Shown one piece after another: positions 47,491 to 56,960 of a DNA stretch of 64,000 nucleotides (position 1 is the first letter of the stretch; each line of letters opens with the position of its first letter). Where the stretch lies: NCBI GenBank assembly GCA_035546295.1, contig DATKBT010000076.1, forward strand, positions 1-64,000, written 5' to 3'. This DNA is from DATKBT01 sp035546295. GTDB taxonomy: Bacteria > Acidobacteriota > Thermoanaerobaculia > Multivoradales > Multivoraceae. The notes under the pieces were generated by a model. That model was not told the DNA's origin. It searched no databases and was given only the letters and a program-made list of their open reading frames with translations. A program made the position numbers and the translations under genes.

Positions 47491-50144
47491 AGGAATCACC
47501 CGCGCTCGCCGTCCGCCTCTACGCGGCGGCGCTGCGACTCCTGCCGCCCGTCGTCCGAAGTGAGGACGAGGGGGAGATGCTTCACGCGTTCGAGTCGATG
47601 TGGCAGGAGCGGAGAGGACCGGCCGCGCGCCTCGCGCTCGTCGGCCGGCTGTTCGGCCGACTGCCGCTCGCGGTGGCGGCCGAATGGCTCGACGTACTGG
47701 GGGAGCTGGTCAGCGACATCAGGAGAGGAGCGACCATGGACGCCATCTTTCACGACCTCGGCCAGGCCTTGCGCGCAGTGCGCAGAGACCTCAGCCTCTT
47801 CGTCTTCGCCAGCGCGGTCGTCGGGCTCGGCGTCGGAGCCGCGACCGCGGTGTTCAGCGTCATGAGCCCGCTGATGCTCCGGCCGCTTCCCTTCGAGGAG
47901 CCGGAACGGCTCGTCTGGATCGCCAACGAGCACCCCGAGCTCGGTCTGTCCGGAGTGACCTCGCGCACCGGCAACCTCCGCGACTTCCGTGAGCTGAGCG
48001 ACTCCTTCGCAGGACTCACCGGCTACTTCGCCTTCTTCGAGGGCAACAGCGAGAACCTCGTCGCCGACGGCGAGCCCGAGAGCGTCGTCGGCGTCGGCGT
48101 GGCTCACGACTTCCTCGACGTGCTCGGCGTCCAGCCGGTGATCGGCCGGAGCTTCCTACCGGAGGAGGGTCTCGACGAGGGGCGCCGGGTCGTCCTGCTC
48201 TCCCACGGCTTCTGGACGCGCCGCTACGCCAGCGACCCGAGTCTCGTCGGCCGCGCGATCACGCTCGACGGACGGCCGCACGAGGTCGTCGGTGTCCTCC
48301 CGGCGTCCTTCGACTTCGCCGGCCTCTTCGCTCCCGGGGCCCGCGTCGACTTTCTCCGGCCGTTCCCGATCACCAGCGAGACCGATCGGTGGGGCAATAC
48401 GCTCGCCATGATCGGACGCCTGGCGGCGGGCGCGTCGGCGGCGAGCGCGCAGGCCGAGCTCGACCGCGTCATCGAGGCGCTCGAGCAGGCGGACTCCGAA
48501 CGCTGGGGGCTGGGGGCGGTGGTGTCGCCGCTCGACCAGCACATCGCCGGTCCGTTCCGCACCGGCTTCCTGCTGCTGGCGCTGGCGGCCGGCGGCATGG
48601 TGCTGATCGTCAGCGTCAACCTCTCGAACCTGCTGCTGGCGAGAAGCCCGCGTCGGATCCAGGAGATGGCCGTGCGCAACGCTCTCGGCGCCGGTCGCGG
48701 GCGGCTGGTTCGCCAGCTCGTCTTCGAGAGCCTGGTGACTTCCGCCTCCGGAGCCATCGTCGGGATCGTGATCGCGGCGATCGCGGTCGAGCTGGTGACC
48801 GTCAGCGGCATCCCCATCCCCCTGCTGCGCACCGCCTCGATCGACGCGCCGGTGCTCGTCTTCAGTGTCTCCGTTGCGGCGGTGACCGGCCTCCTGATCG
48901 GCGTGCTGCCCGCCATCCTGGTCACCCGGCGCGGCGGCCTCGCGGCGGCCGTCCCCGGCCGCAGCGCCGGCGGCGGCAGACGCACCCGCCGTCTGCGCGA
49001 GGCTCTGGTGCTGAGTGAGATCGCGCTCGCGTGCGTGCTGCTGATCAGCGGGGGCCTCCTCCTCCGCAGCTTCCAGCGCGTGCTGGACGTCGACCTCGGC
49101 TTCGAGCCCGACGGCGCGATCGCCTGGGAGATCGCACCCACCCGCGGGTTCGAGAACCTGCAGGCCAAGAACGCCTACTTCGACCAGCTCGCGCAGCGCG
49201 TGGCGGCAGTGCCGGGGGTCGACGCCGTCGGCCTCAGCGACGCGCTGCCGATGGTGCGCAACCGCTCGTGGGGCGTGCGCGCCGCCGACCTCGAACGGCG
49301 GGAGGACGACCAGAACGAGGCCTTCCCCCACCTCGTCGACCACCGTTACATCGGCGCCCTCGGCATTCCCGTGATCAGCGGGCGCTCGTTGAGCCCAGAC
49401 GACACCGCGAAGACCGAACGGGTCGCGGTGATCAACGAGACCGCGGCGAGAGTGCTGTTTCGCGATCCCGCGCCGATCGACCGGATGCTGATCGCCGGGC
49501 CGGAGTGGCGGGTGGTGGGCGTGGTCTCGGACGTCCGTCACCTGTCGCCCGAGGAGCAGGCCGGACCCGAGGTCTATTTTCCGTACACTCAGCACGGCGA
49601 CTTCGACTCGATGGCCCTGGTCGTGCGCTCGAGGCTCGCGACCGAGGTCCTGACGCCCAGCGTCGGCGCCGCCATTCGAGCCTTCGATCCCGCCCTACCC
49701 TCCCGCGAGTACCAGACCCTCGGCGCGATCGTCGACCGTTCGTTGTCACCGCGCCGGTTCACGACCTCGCTGCTCGCCGCCTTCGCGGCGGCCGCCCTCC
49801 TGCTCGCGGCGGTCGGCATCTACGGAGTTCTCTCCTACGCGGTGACCGAGCGGACCGCCGAGATCAGCATCCGCATCGCTTTGGGCGAGTCGGCGGGCGA
49901 GGTGTGGCGGCGGGTCGTCGGCCGCTCGCTGCTGCTCGCTCTCTTCGGTGTCGGAGCCGGGCTGGCGCTCTCGTTGCTCCTTTCACGGTGGATCGGCTCG
50001 CTGCTCTACGGAGTCGACTCGACGGACCCGCCGACGATCGTCGCAATGACGAGCACCCTGCTCGCGACCGCCCTGCTCGCGGGGGCGCTGCCGGCACGCC
50101 GGGCCTCGCGGATCGATCCCGCCCGCCTGCTGGCGCAGAGCTGA
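47487..50144 (+). CDS. ADOP/MacB-FtsX type permease 3
   Basis: An 885-residue membrane protein. A ~75-residue prefix (LYAAALRLLPPVVRSEDEGEML, FESMWQERRG) of a different type from permease 2 precedes the usual body. There is a helix at about 105-130 (LFVFASAVVGLGVGAATAVFS), MacB-type periplasmic domains, an FtsX block with LSNLLLARSPRRIQEMAVRNALGAGRGRL, and a C-terminal block with AVGIYGVLSYAVTERTAEISIRIALGE. The GTG start overlaps the PadR stop. No ATPase is linked. Confidence 0.92.
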   Translation: MKESPALAVRLYAAALRLLPPVVRSEDEGEMLHAFESMWQERRGPAARLALVGRLFGRLPLAVAAEWLDVLGELVSDIRRGATMDAIFHDLGQALRAVRRDLSLFVFASAVVGLGVGAATAVFSVMSPLMLRPLPFEEPERLVWIANEHPELGLSGVTSRTGNLRDFRELSDSFAGLTGYFAFFEGNSENLVADGEPESVVGVGVAHDFLDVLGVQPVIGRSFLPEEGLDEGRRVVLLSHGFWTRRYASDPSLVGRAITLDGRPHEVVGVLPASFDFAGLFAPGARVDFLRPFPITSETDRWGNTLAMIGRLAAGASAASAQAELDRVIEALEQADSERWGLGAVVSPLDQHIAGPFRTGFLLLALAAGGMVLIVSVNLSNLLLARSPRRIQEMAVRNALGAGRGRLVRQLVFESLVTSASGAIVGIVIAAIAVELVTVSGIPIPLLRTASIDAPVLVFSVSVAAVTGLLIGVLPAILVTRRGGLAAAVPGRSAGGGRRTRRLREALVLSEIALACVLLISGGLLLRSFQRVLDVDLGFEPDGAIAWEIAPTRGFENLQAKNAYFDQLAQRVAAVPGVDAVGLSDALPMVRNRSWGVRAADLERREDDQNEAFPHLVDHRYIGALGIPVISGRSLSPDDTAKTERVAVINETAARVLFRDPAPIDRMLIAGPEWRVVGVVSDVRHLSPEEQAGPEVYFPYTQHGDFDSMALVVRSRLATEVLTPSVGAAIRAFDPALPSREYQTLGAIVDRSLSPRRFTTSLLAAFAAAALLLAAVGIYGVLSYAVTERTAEISIRIALGESAGEVWRRVVGRSLLLALFGVGAGLALSLLLSRWIGSLLYGVDSTDPPTIVAMTSTLLATALLAGALPARRASRIDPARLLAQS

Positions 50145-50200
50145 GAACGCTTCGTGTAGCATTCCCGAGATCGAGGCTCGCCGCGGTCGATCGGCTCGAC

Positions 50201-50230
50201 TCAGCTCGGCTCCGGTCAGCTCGGCTCCGC
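50201..50230. repeat. 15-bp direct repeat, two copies
   Basis: TCAGCTCGGCTCCGG at 50201-50215 and TCAGCTCGGCTCCGC at 50216-50230, in the spacer between permease 3 and the RnfD-like gene. Confidence 0.75.
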
Positions 50231-50363
50231 GCATCGGACGGTATCCGCACGCCCGGGTCGAAGCGGTTTCGGAGGCCGTGCGGAGCTGGAGACAGCGACC
50301 CCGAGGCCGCGCCGAGGAGCGGCGAGACCGCATCGCCACCACGGACCCCACTTCCGCCCGAGC

Positions 50364-52016
50364 TTGTCATCCGCACGCCCTAGGAGCCGCCGCAAGGGAA
50401 GCGGACAGAAGCAGGCACGGCGCGCGCGCGCGGCGACCGGGGCGTCTTCGCGCGGGGCCCTTTCGGCGCCGCTGGCGCTGACCGCCGCGCTCGTCCTGCT
50501 GTCGTTCGCGCCGCGCGTCGCCGACAGCGCCGCGCTCGCCCGCTCCTTCTGGGGCGCGGCCCTAGCGCTCCTGGTCTGGCAGGTCGTCCTGCTGGCGCAT
50601 CTGAAGCGCTCGCAGCGGGGGCGCTCGTTCCAGAGGGTCCTGCGCCCCCAGCACTACCTGCAGGCGACGGTGCAGCTCGCGGTGTTCGCCTACTGGGGAT
50701 ACTTCTGGCGACCGGTCTACGACTTCGCTCCGTTGCTGCTCGGGCAGCTGCTGTTCGCCTATGCCTTCGACATGCTGCTGGCGTGGTCGCGGCGCGACAG
50801 CTACGTCCTGGGGTTCGGCCCGTTCCCCATCATCTTCAGCATCAACCTGTTCCTCTGGTTCCGGGACGACTGGTTCTATCTCCAGTTCCTGATGATCGCG
50901 GTCGGCTTCCTGGGCAAGGAGCTCGTGCGCTGGCGGCGGGAGGGCCGGCTGACGCACGTCTTCAATCCATCGGCGTTCGCACTGGGCGCCTTCTCGCTGG
51001 TGCTGATCGCGACCGGCTCGACCGAGCTGACCTGGGCGCAGGAGATCGCGACCACGCTCACCCGCGCTCCCCGCATCTATCTGTTCCTGTTCCTCCTCGG
51101 CCTGGTGGTCATGGCTTTCTTCTCGATCACGCTGGTGGCGGGCTCGGCCGCGCTCGTCCTGTTCACGTCCAGCGCGCTCTACTCGGCGACGACCGGAGTC
51201 CCCTTCTTCGTCGACTCCGAGATCCCGGCGGCCGTCTTCCTCGGGCTCCACCTGCTGGTCACGGATCCCTCCACCTCGCCGAGGACGCCGCTTGGCAAGG
51301 CGCTGTTCGGCGGCCTTTACGGGCTCGGCGTGCTCGGCCTCTACGCCCTGCTGGGCGCGATCGGCGCACCCACGATCTACGACAAGCTGCTGTGCGTACC
51401 CCTGCTCAACCTCAGCGTGAAGTGGATCGACGCCGTGTCGCGCTGGCTGGAGCGCCTCCCGGCGCTCGGCCGGTGGGGAGCCTGGGCGCCCGCTCGCGCC
51501 AACGCCGCTCACATGGGGCTGTGGATCCTGTTCTTCGGCGCGATGACGGCTCTCGGATCGACCGACGGAACCCACCGCGGCGAGACCCTGCCGTTCTGGC
51601 AGCGGGCGTGCGCCGAGGGACGGCACAACGCCTGCCGTCGCCTGGTCCAGATCGAGTCCGCGTACTGCGGCGACAACTCGGCGTGGGCCTGCAACGAGCT
51701 CGGCGCCCACCTCGAAGCCGGGGCGGTCGTCGCGCGCGACCCGGACGGAGCCTGGCGCGCGTTCGCACAGGCTTGCGAGCTCAGATACCTGCCCGCCTGT
51801 TTGAACCTGCTCGACCTCGGTGCGCAAGCGGGTGACCGCCGGGAGAGCGAGCCGCCGAGCGCAGACGGTTTCAGCCGCACCGATCCGCGCATCCTCGACC
51901 TGAGGCTCCTGCTGCGCGAAGGAGGACCCAATTTGCTCGAGATGCCGGAGCGGGACCTGCTCGCTCGCGCCTGTCGGCACGGCTGGTCGTTCGCCTGCGA
52001 AGGAGGCGCGCGATGA
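50364..52016 (+). CDS. RnfD-like membrane protein fused to cysteine-rich Sel1-like tail
   Basis: A 550-residue protein. The first ~395 residues form an about ten-helix membrane domain related to RnfD/NqrB-type and UnbU-like proteins: SYVLGFGPFPIIFSINLFLWF, GKELVRWRREGRLTHVFNPSAFALG, FLGLHLLVTDPSTSPRTPLGKALF. The last ~140 residues are soluble, with Sel1/Hcp-like helical repeats rich in regularly placed cysteines (FWQRACAEGRHNACRRL, SAYCGDNSAWACNELG, AFAQACELRYLPACLNLL, LLARACRHGWSFACEGG). The membrane part may carry flavin or take part in electron transfer, but no FMN-attachment threonine could be assigned. A TTG at 50364 is proposed, with weak ribosome-site support. Its stop overlaps the next gene (ATGA). 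Confidence 0.8.
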   Translation: MSSARPRSRRKGSGQKQARRARAATGASSRGALSAPLALTAALVLLSFAPRVADSAALARSFWGAALALLVWQVVLLAHLKRSQRGRSFQRVLRPQHYLQATVQLAVFAYWGYFWRPVYDFAPLLLGQLLFAYAFDMLLAWSRRDSYVLGFGPFPIIFSINLFLWFRDDWFYLQFLMIAVGFLGKELVRWRREGRLTHVFNPSAFALGAFSLVLIATGSTELTWAQEIATTLTRAPRIYLFLFLLGLVVMAFFSITLVAGSAALVLFTSSALYSATTGVPFFVDSEIPAAVFLGLHLLVTDPSTSPRTPLGKALFGGLYGLGVLGLYALLGAIGAPTIYDKLLCVPLLNLSVKWIDAVSRWLERLPALGRWGAWAPARANAAHMGLWILFFGAMTALGSTDGTHRGETLPFWQRACAEGRHNACRRLVQIESAYCGDNSAWACNELGAHLEAGAVVARDPDGAWRAFAQACELRYLPACLNLLDLGAQAGDRRESEPPSADGFSRTDPRILDLRLLLREGGPNLLEMPERDLLARACRHGWSFACEGGAR

Positions 52017-52978
52017 GGCGACGCAGAGCGTCGGGAGAGCAGCCGATCGCGGTTGGCGTGCTCGCCGTCTGCCTCGCCGTCTACCTCGCTGTCTGCCTCG
52101 CCGCTTTCCTCACCGCCTGCCTGCCGCCTGCCTCCGGCGTCCGAGCCGAGGGCGGGGGCGAGCTCCCGCCGACGGCAACGCCGACCGAGACCCCGGGGTT
52201 CCGCAGCGACGCCGGATACCTGCCCGACGACGAGCTGCTCGGCTTCGTCGAGATCCCGGCCGGCGAGCTCTCCATGGGAAGCGATGCGGCTCTCGATCGC
52301 CTTGCGTACGACAACGAGCGTTGGAACGTCGAGCAGCCCCAGGGCACGGTCGACCTGCCCGCTTTCTTCATCGGTCGTTACGAGGTCACGGTGGCGCAGC
52401 TCCGCGCCTTCGTGGAGGCGACCGGCCACCCGATCGACCCGCAGGCCCTCCAGGCGCCGCCCGACCATCCCGCGGTCCACGTGTCGTGGCCGGACGCGCT
52501 CGCCTACTGCCGGTGGCTGGAATCCGCGCTCGAGAGCTGGCCGGCCACGCCGCCGGCGTTGCGGCAGGCGTTGCGCGACGGGTGGCGGGTCGGGCTTCCG
52601 AGCGAGGCCCAATGGGAGAGGGCGGCACGCGGTGGCGACGCTCGGATCTACCCGTGGGGCGATGCGCCGAGGCGAGACCGTGCCAACTACCGAGCCACCT
52701 CGACGATGCCGGTGGGCAGCTTCGAGTGCCCCGAGTGTCCCTTCGGCCTCTCCGACATGAGCGGCAACGTCTGGGAGCTCACCCGCAGCCGCTACCAGCC
52801 GTACCCGTATGACGAGAGCGACGACCGCGGCGATCTCGAATCGGAGGCCCTCTGGGTCATGCGGGGCGGGCACTTCGGCGATCCGGAGAGGAACGTTCGG
52901 GCATCCGTTCGAGGCGGGGTCGACCCCGGCGCCCGGCGGCCGTTCATCGGCTTCCGGGTCACCATCTCACGCTTCTGA
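52013..52978 (+). CDS. SUMF1-fold lipoprotein (non-FGE)
   Basis: A 321-residue protein with a lipoprotein signal (LTAC, C36) and a formylglycine-generating-enzyme/SUMF1 fold: FVEIPAGELSMGSD, FFIGRYEVTVAQLRAFVEATGH, PAVHVSWPDALAYCRWL, LPSEAQWERAARGG, DMSGNVWELT, RGGHFGDPERNVRAS, and FIGFRV. The pair of catalytic/copper cysteines of true FGE, expected within the RGG block, is absent. A CPEC motif (239-242) is inserted before the DMSGNVWE block instead. It is probably an envelope-anchored partner of the RnfD-like protein, with which it is translationally coupled. Confidence 0.87.
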   Translation: MRRRRASGEQPIAVGVLAVCLAVYLAVCLAAFLTACLPPASGVRAEGGGELPPTATPTETPGFRSDAGYLPDDELLGFVEIPAGELSMGSDAALDRLAYDNERWNVEQPQGTVDLPAFFIGRYEVTVAQLRAFVEATGHPIDPQALQAPPDHPAVHVSWPDALAYCRWLESALESWPATPPALRQALRDGWRVGLPSEAQWERAARGGDARIYPWGDAPRRDRANYRATSTMPVGSFECPECPFGLSDMSGNVWELTRSRYQPYPYDESDDRGDLESEALWVMRGGHFGDPERNVRASVRGGVDPGARRPFIGFRVTISRF

Positions 52979-53097
52979 GCCCCGGTCTCGCTGATCCGCC
53001 GGACACCTCGAAGCGTCGACAGGCGAGAGGGCGTCGCTGGGTTCGTGGCAACTGCCGTGCCCGCTCGAGGAGCCCTGTCCCGCCGACGGGCTGACGG

Positions 53098-54138
53098 TCA
53101 GGCGGTGGCGGAGCCGGGCTCCGTGATCCGCCGGCGCCGCCGAGCGCGGCTGGCGAGGATGCTGGCGACTCCGCCCAGAATGCAGAGCATGGCGGCCGCC
53201 GTGCGCGCGTCGAGGGACTCGCCGGCGAGCAACCATCCGAGCGCCACCGCGACCGCCGGGTTGACGAATGCGTAGGTGCCGACGGCCGCTGCGCTCACTC
53301 GCCGCAGCAGGTAGAGGTAGGCGGAGTAGCCGATCACCGAACCGAACAGGACCAGATACGCCATCGCCAGCAGCGACCGAGAGGAGACCTGGGAGGGCTC
53401 GAAGGTGCGCCATTCCCCCAGCGCGGCCGACGCGACCAGCATGAAGCCGGAGCCGCAGATCATCTGGAGCGCCGAGACCATGAGCGGCGAGCTCGGCAGC
53501 GGCAGCCGTCTCGACGCGAGTGATCCGTAGGCCCAGGAGACCGCCGCGAGCAGGAGCAGCAGCGAGCCCAGCGTCTGATCGTGCCGCACCGACAGCCGCG
53601 CCGGCCCGACGAGCAGAAGCACGCCGGTGAGCCCGAACAAGAGCCCGAGCCAGGTCGCTCGCCCCGGCGGGGGGCCCGCGAACAGACCGCGCTCGAGCAC
53701 GATCATCCACAGCGGGACGGTGGCGATGAACAGTGCCGCGACGCCCGAGGGAACGCTGAGCTCGGCATAGGTCACCAAGCCATTGCCGCCGAAGATCATC
53801 AGCAGCCCCAACACCAGCGACGACAGCCACTGTCGTCGATGGGGCGCAGGCACGCCGCTCAGGCGCAGCGCAACGTAGAGCGGCACTCCCGCGATCAGGA
53901 AACGGGCGCCCGCCATCAGGAACGGAGGCACGCTCTCGATGGCGACCGCGATGCCCAGGTAGGTGGAGCCCCAGATCAGGTAGACCGCGGCGAAGGACAG
54001 CGGCACCAACCATCGCCCCGGGGAGTCGCGGGCGCCGCCATTCGTCGCGCCGCCGTTCGTCGCACCGACACCGGCGGCACCTACACCGGCGGCCACCGCC
54101 ACGCTTCGAACACTCGACGTTGCCTGCTGCGTGCTCAC
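53098..54138 (-). CDS. EamA/DMT-family exporter
   Basis: A 346-residue drug/metabolite transporter with about ten membrane helices in two EamA repeats. Landmarks are LSFAAVYLIWGSTYLGIAVAIE, the FGGNGLVTYAELSVPSGVAALFIATVP segment, and in the second half AAVSWAYGSLASRR and FGSVIGYSAYLYLLRRVSAAAVGTYAFVNP. These proteins export amino acids or other small metabolites. A GTG at 54138 with GGGAG upstream is the likely start. It gives a Gly/Ala/Asn-rich leader (VGATNGGATNGG). It diverges from the MocR regulator, a common regulator-exporter pairing. Confidence 0.9.
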   Translation of the reverse strand: MSTQQATSSVRSVAVAAGVGAAGVGATNGGATNGGARDSPGRWLVPLSFAAVYLIWGSTYLGIAVAIESVPPFLMAGARFLIAGVPLYVALRLSGVPAPHRRQWLSSLVLGLLMIFGGNGLVTYAELSVPSGVAALFIATVPLWMIVLERGLFAGPPPGRATWLGLLFGLTGVLLLVGPARLSVRHDQTLGSLLLLLAAVSWAYGSLASRRLPLPSSPLMVSALQMICGSGFMLVASAALGEWRTFEPSQVSSRSLLAMAYLVLFGSVIGYSAYLYLLRRVSAAAVGTYAFVNPAVAVALGWLLAGESLDARTAAAMLCILGGVASILASRARRRRRITEPGSATA

Positions 54139-54223
54139 GTCTTCGCTCCCTCGGGGCCGAAGCTCGAGACCCCGGCCAGGCCCCCGACTCGACGAGGACT
54201 CTGGCACGCGAAGGTCAAGCAGT

Positions 54224-54278
54224 ACAGATACAGAGGAAGCCATCTGTTACCATTACAGATGTCTCGAGCTTCATCTGT
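54224..54278. promoter_or_regulatory. Four half-site operator array
   Basis: Half-sites ACAGAT (54224-54229), ATCTGT (54242-54247), ACAGAT (54255-54260) and ATCTGT (54273-54278) alternate in orientation. Each outward pair is separated by 12 bases and the central pair by 7. The middle pair extends to CATCTGT/ACAGATG. The array lies between the divergent exporter and MocR genes, as expected for a MocR dimer-of-dimers operator. Confidence 0.7.
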
Positions 54279-54321
54279 GCCTCCCCTGGCGAACCTGCCG
54301 CGCCATCGACCCGCGACGCTC

Positions 54322-55872
54322 ATGACCGCTCCTGCTCTCACCCTGCCGTCGCTCGAACCGGCTCCTGCCGTCCTGCTGTACGAGCAGGTCGCCGAGCGCC
54401 TCCAGACCCTGATCGAGGGTGGGGGTCTGCAGCCCGGCGACCGCGCTCCCTCGGTGCGACGGCTCAGCCGCGACCTGGGCGTGAGCATCAGCACCGTCGT
54501 GCAGGCCTACCGGCTGCTCGAGGATCGGGGGCTGGTCGAGGCGCGAGCGAAGTCGGGTTTCTTCGTCTCGGCGCGACCGCTCGCGCCCCCGCCTCCCGCC
54601 AAGACCCGCAGCGCCCGCCGCGCCACCGTGCCCGAGACGGTGGAGCTGATCCTGCGCGTGCGCCGGCTCGCCAACGCGCGTGACCTGGTTCCCTTCGGCG
54701 CAGCGGTCGCGAGCTCGTCGTTCCTGCCGATCCAGCCCCTGCATCGTGCGTTGGCGCGGGCCGTTCGCGAGCACCCGGAGGAGGCCAACGCCTACGACGA
54801 CCTCGCCGGCTGCCCGCAGCTGCGGCGCCAGCTCGCGCGACGGGCGATGGCGGCGGGCTGCACCCTGTCCCCCGACGAGATCCTCACGACGAGCGGAGCC
54901 CAGCAGGCGGTCGCGCTCTGCCTGCGTGCGGTGACCCGGCCGGGCGACGTGGTGGCGGTCGAGTCTCCCACCTACTTCGGGCTCCTCGAAGCGTGCGCGG
55001 CTCTGCACCTCAAGGCGCTCGAGATCGCCACCGACCCCCGCGACGGCATCTGCCTCGACGAGCTCGAGGCCGCGCTGCGGCGCCGACGGGTCGCCGCGGT
55101 AGCCCTGGCGCCGAGCTTCGGCAATCCGCTCGGGCACTGCATGCCGGCGAGCCACCGCCGGCGCCTGGTCGAGCTCGCGGTCGAACACGACGTGCCGATC
55201 GTGGAAGACGATGTGTACGGCGACCTCCACTTCTGCGAGCGCCGGCCGGCTTCGATCAAGTCCTTCGACCGCGACGATCGGGTGATGCTCTGCTCCTCAT
55301 TCAGCAAGACCCTCGCGCCCGGCTACCGGGTCGGCTGGACCGCCCCTGGCCGCTATCGGGCGCTGGTGGAGCGGATCAAGAACGCCAGCTCGGTGGCCGC
55401 CGCCACCGCTCCCCAGCTCGCCGTGGCCCGTTATCTGGAGCGCGGCGGCTACGACCGGCAGCTCCGGAAGCTGCGCCGCGTCTACCGCGACCTCGCCACC
55501 CGGATCGCCTGTCACGTGGGCGAGGCGTTTCCGGCCGGCACGATGGTCAACCTGCCGCAGGGCGGGCACGTGCTCTGGGTGGTGATGCCCGAGCCGGTGA
55601 GCTCGGTCGAGCTCTTCGAGCGCGCGCTCGAGCAGGGCATCGGAGTCGCGCCCGGTCCGGTGTTCTCGGCCAGCGGCCGCTATCGCAACTGTCTGCGCCT
55701 CAACATCGCGCTCGAGTGGTCGCCGGGTGTGGAGCAGGCGATCCTCCAGCTCGGCCGTCTCGCGAAGCGCCAAATGGAACCGCCCACGCGGCCGGCGGCA
55801 TCGACCGCCACGCCGACTGACCGAGCACGCCATTTGGCCGGCACGTCATTTGAAAGGTGTCCTCTTCGTTGA
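54322..55872 (+). CDS. MocR-type (GntR/aminotransferase) regulator
   Basis: A 516-residue MocR/PdxR-class regulator. The N-terminal GntR winged helix (about 18-85) has LYEQVAERLQTLIEGGGLQPGDRAPSVRRLSRDLGVS. The C-terminal class-I aminotransferase-like domain (about 115-480) has TSGAQQAV, AVESPTYFG, PSFGNPLGHCM, VEDDVYGDL, and the PLP lysine in CSSFSKTLAPGYRVGW. PLP or a PLP-amino-acid adduct is normally the effector. The start at 54322 is preferred because the upstream in-frame ATG at 54259 lies inside the operator array. The C-terminus carries ~30 extra low-similarity residues. Confidence 0.9.
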   Translation: MTAPALTLPSLEPAPAVLLYEQVAERLQTLIEGGGLQPGDRAPSVRRLSRDLGVSISTVVQAYRLLEDRGLVEARAKSGFFVSARPLAPPPPAKTRSARRATVPETVELILRVRRLANARDLVPFGAAVASSSFLPIQPLHRALARAVREHPEEANAYDDLAGCPQLRRQLARRAMAAGCTLSPDEILTTSGAQQAVALCLRAVTRPGDVVAVESPTYFGLLEACAALHLKALEIATDPRDGICLDELEAALRRRRVAAVALAPSFGNPLGHCMPASHRRRLVELAVEHDVPIVEDDVYGDLHFCERRPASIKSFDRDDRVMLCSSFSKTLAPGYRVGWTAPGRYRALVERIKNASSVAAATAPQLAVARYLERGGYDRQLRKLRRVYRDLATRIACHVGEAFPAGTMVNLPQGGHVLWVVMPEPVSSVELFERALEQGIGVAPGPVFSASGRYRNCLRLNIALEWSPGVEQAILQLGRLAKRQMEPPTRPAASTATPTDRARHLAGTSFERCPLR

Positions 55873-55888
55873 AGCGAGAAGACCGGCG

Positions 55889-56791
55889 ATGAGGCACCAG
55901 CAGGCGACCCCCCGAACCATGCTCGGGAAATTCGTGCGAGCCTGCGCGCGCATGGCCCGGCGCCGGCGCGAGCTGCTCGCCCTGCTGTCCCTGCTGGCAG
56001 CGTCCGGAGGGATGGCCCTGTTCTTCGCGATCGCGGACGTCGCCGACGAGGGCGAGCCGCACGCCCTCGACACCGAGCTCTTGCTCGCTCTACGCGCGCC
56101 GGGCGATCCCTCGGATCCGCTCGGCCCGGTCTGGGTCGAGGAGCTGGCGCGCGACGTGACGGCGCTCGGCGGAATCGGCCTCCTCACGTTCTGGACGTTG
56201 GCGGTGGCCGGCTTCCTCTTTCTCGATCGCAAGCCGCACGCCGCCTGGCTGGCGCTGGTGTCGGCGTTCGGCGGCATGGCGCTCGTCTTCGGGCTCAAGG
56301 GCGCCTTCGACCGGCCTCGCCCCGACCTCGTCTCCCACGGCACCGAAGTCCTGAGCGCGAGCTTCCCGAGCGCCCACTCGATGATGTCGGCGGTCGTGTA
56401 CCTCACGCTCGGTGCGCTGCTGGCGCGGCTCCGGCGCAGCTGGGTGCTCCGCTTCTATCTGATCGGCGTCGCGCTGGTCCTGACGCTCGCCGTCGGGTTC
56501 AGCCGCGTCTATCTGGGCGTGCACTGGCCGACCGACGTCCTGGCCGGGTGGTCGGTCGGCGCCGCCTGGGCGCTCGGCTGCTGGACGGTCGCGCGCTGGT
56601 TGCAGCATCGGGGCGACGTCGAGGACGCGAGCGACGTGGATGCCGACGATCTCGCCTTCGACGACACTCGAGACGACCGGGGGATCGACCCGCAAGGCAC
56701 CCGGCAGCGCGCGCACGGGCGGGCGAGACGGGCAGGCGGCGAACAAGCGACAGCCCGGCGAGTCGAGGCGTCGCGGGAACCGCGGACCTGA
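55889..56791 (+). CDS. PAP2-family membrane phosphatase
   Basis: A 300-residue membrane protein of the phosphatidic-acid phosphatase type 2/undecaprenyl-PP phosphatase group, with about six helices. All three active-site blocks are present: KGAFDRPRP, SFPSAHSMM, and SRVYLGVHWPTDVLAGW. It probably removes phosphate from lipid phosphates at the periplasmic face. A hydrophilic acidic-then-basic C-terminal tail of about 60 residues (DDLAFDDTRDDRG, then RARRAGGEQATARR) is not part of the family fold. It starts 16 bases after the MocR stop. Confidence 0.9.
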   Translation: MRHQQATPRTMLGKFVRACARMARRRRELLALLSLLAASGGMALFFAIADVADEGEPHALDTELLLALRAPGDPSDPLGPVWVEELARDVTALGGIGLLTFWTLAVAGFLFLDRKPHAAWLALVSAFGGMALVFGLKGAFDRPRPDLVSHGTEVLSASFPSAHSMMSAVVYLTLGALLARLRRSWVLRFYLIGVALVLTLAVGFSRVYLGVHWPTDVLAGWSVGAAWALGCWTVARWLQHRGDVEDASDVDADDLAFDDTRDDRGIDPQGTRQRAHGRARRAGGEQATARRVEASREPRT

Positions 56792-56960
56792 TTGCACGAT
56801 GACGGCCGCAGGGCTCGGCGCCAATGCCGCGCTCGCGTCGTCGCTCCGGCCTGAGCTCAGCGACCCGAGCGCCGCTCGGGCGTGAGTCCCGAAGGGCAGA
56901 TCGGAGCTCGGATCGGCGGCCGAGTCGGGCTTCGAGCCTCAGGCCGAGTCTGCGAGCCTC

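Noticed and set aside
52013..52978. True formylglycine-generating enzyme
   Set aside because: The expected cysteine pair in the RGG block is absent and no sulfatase gene is near.
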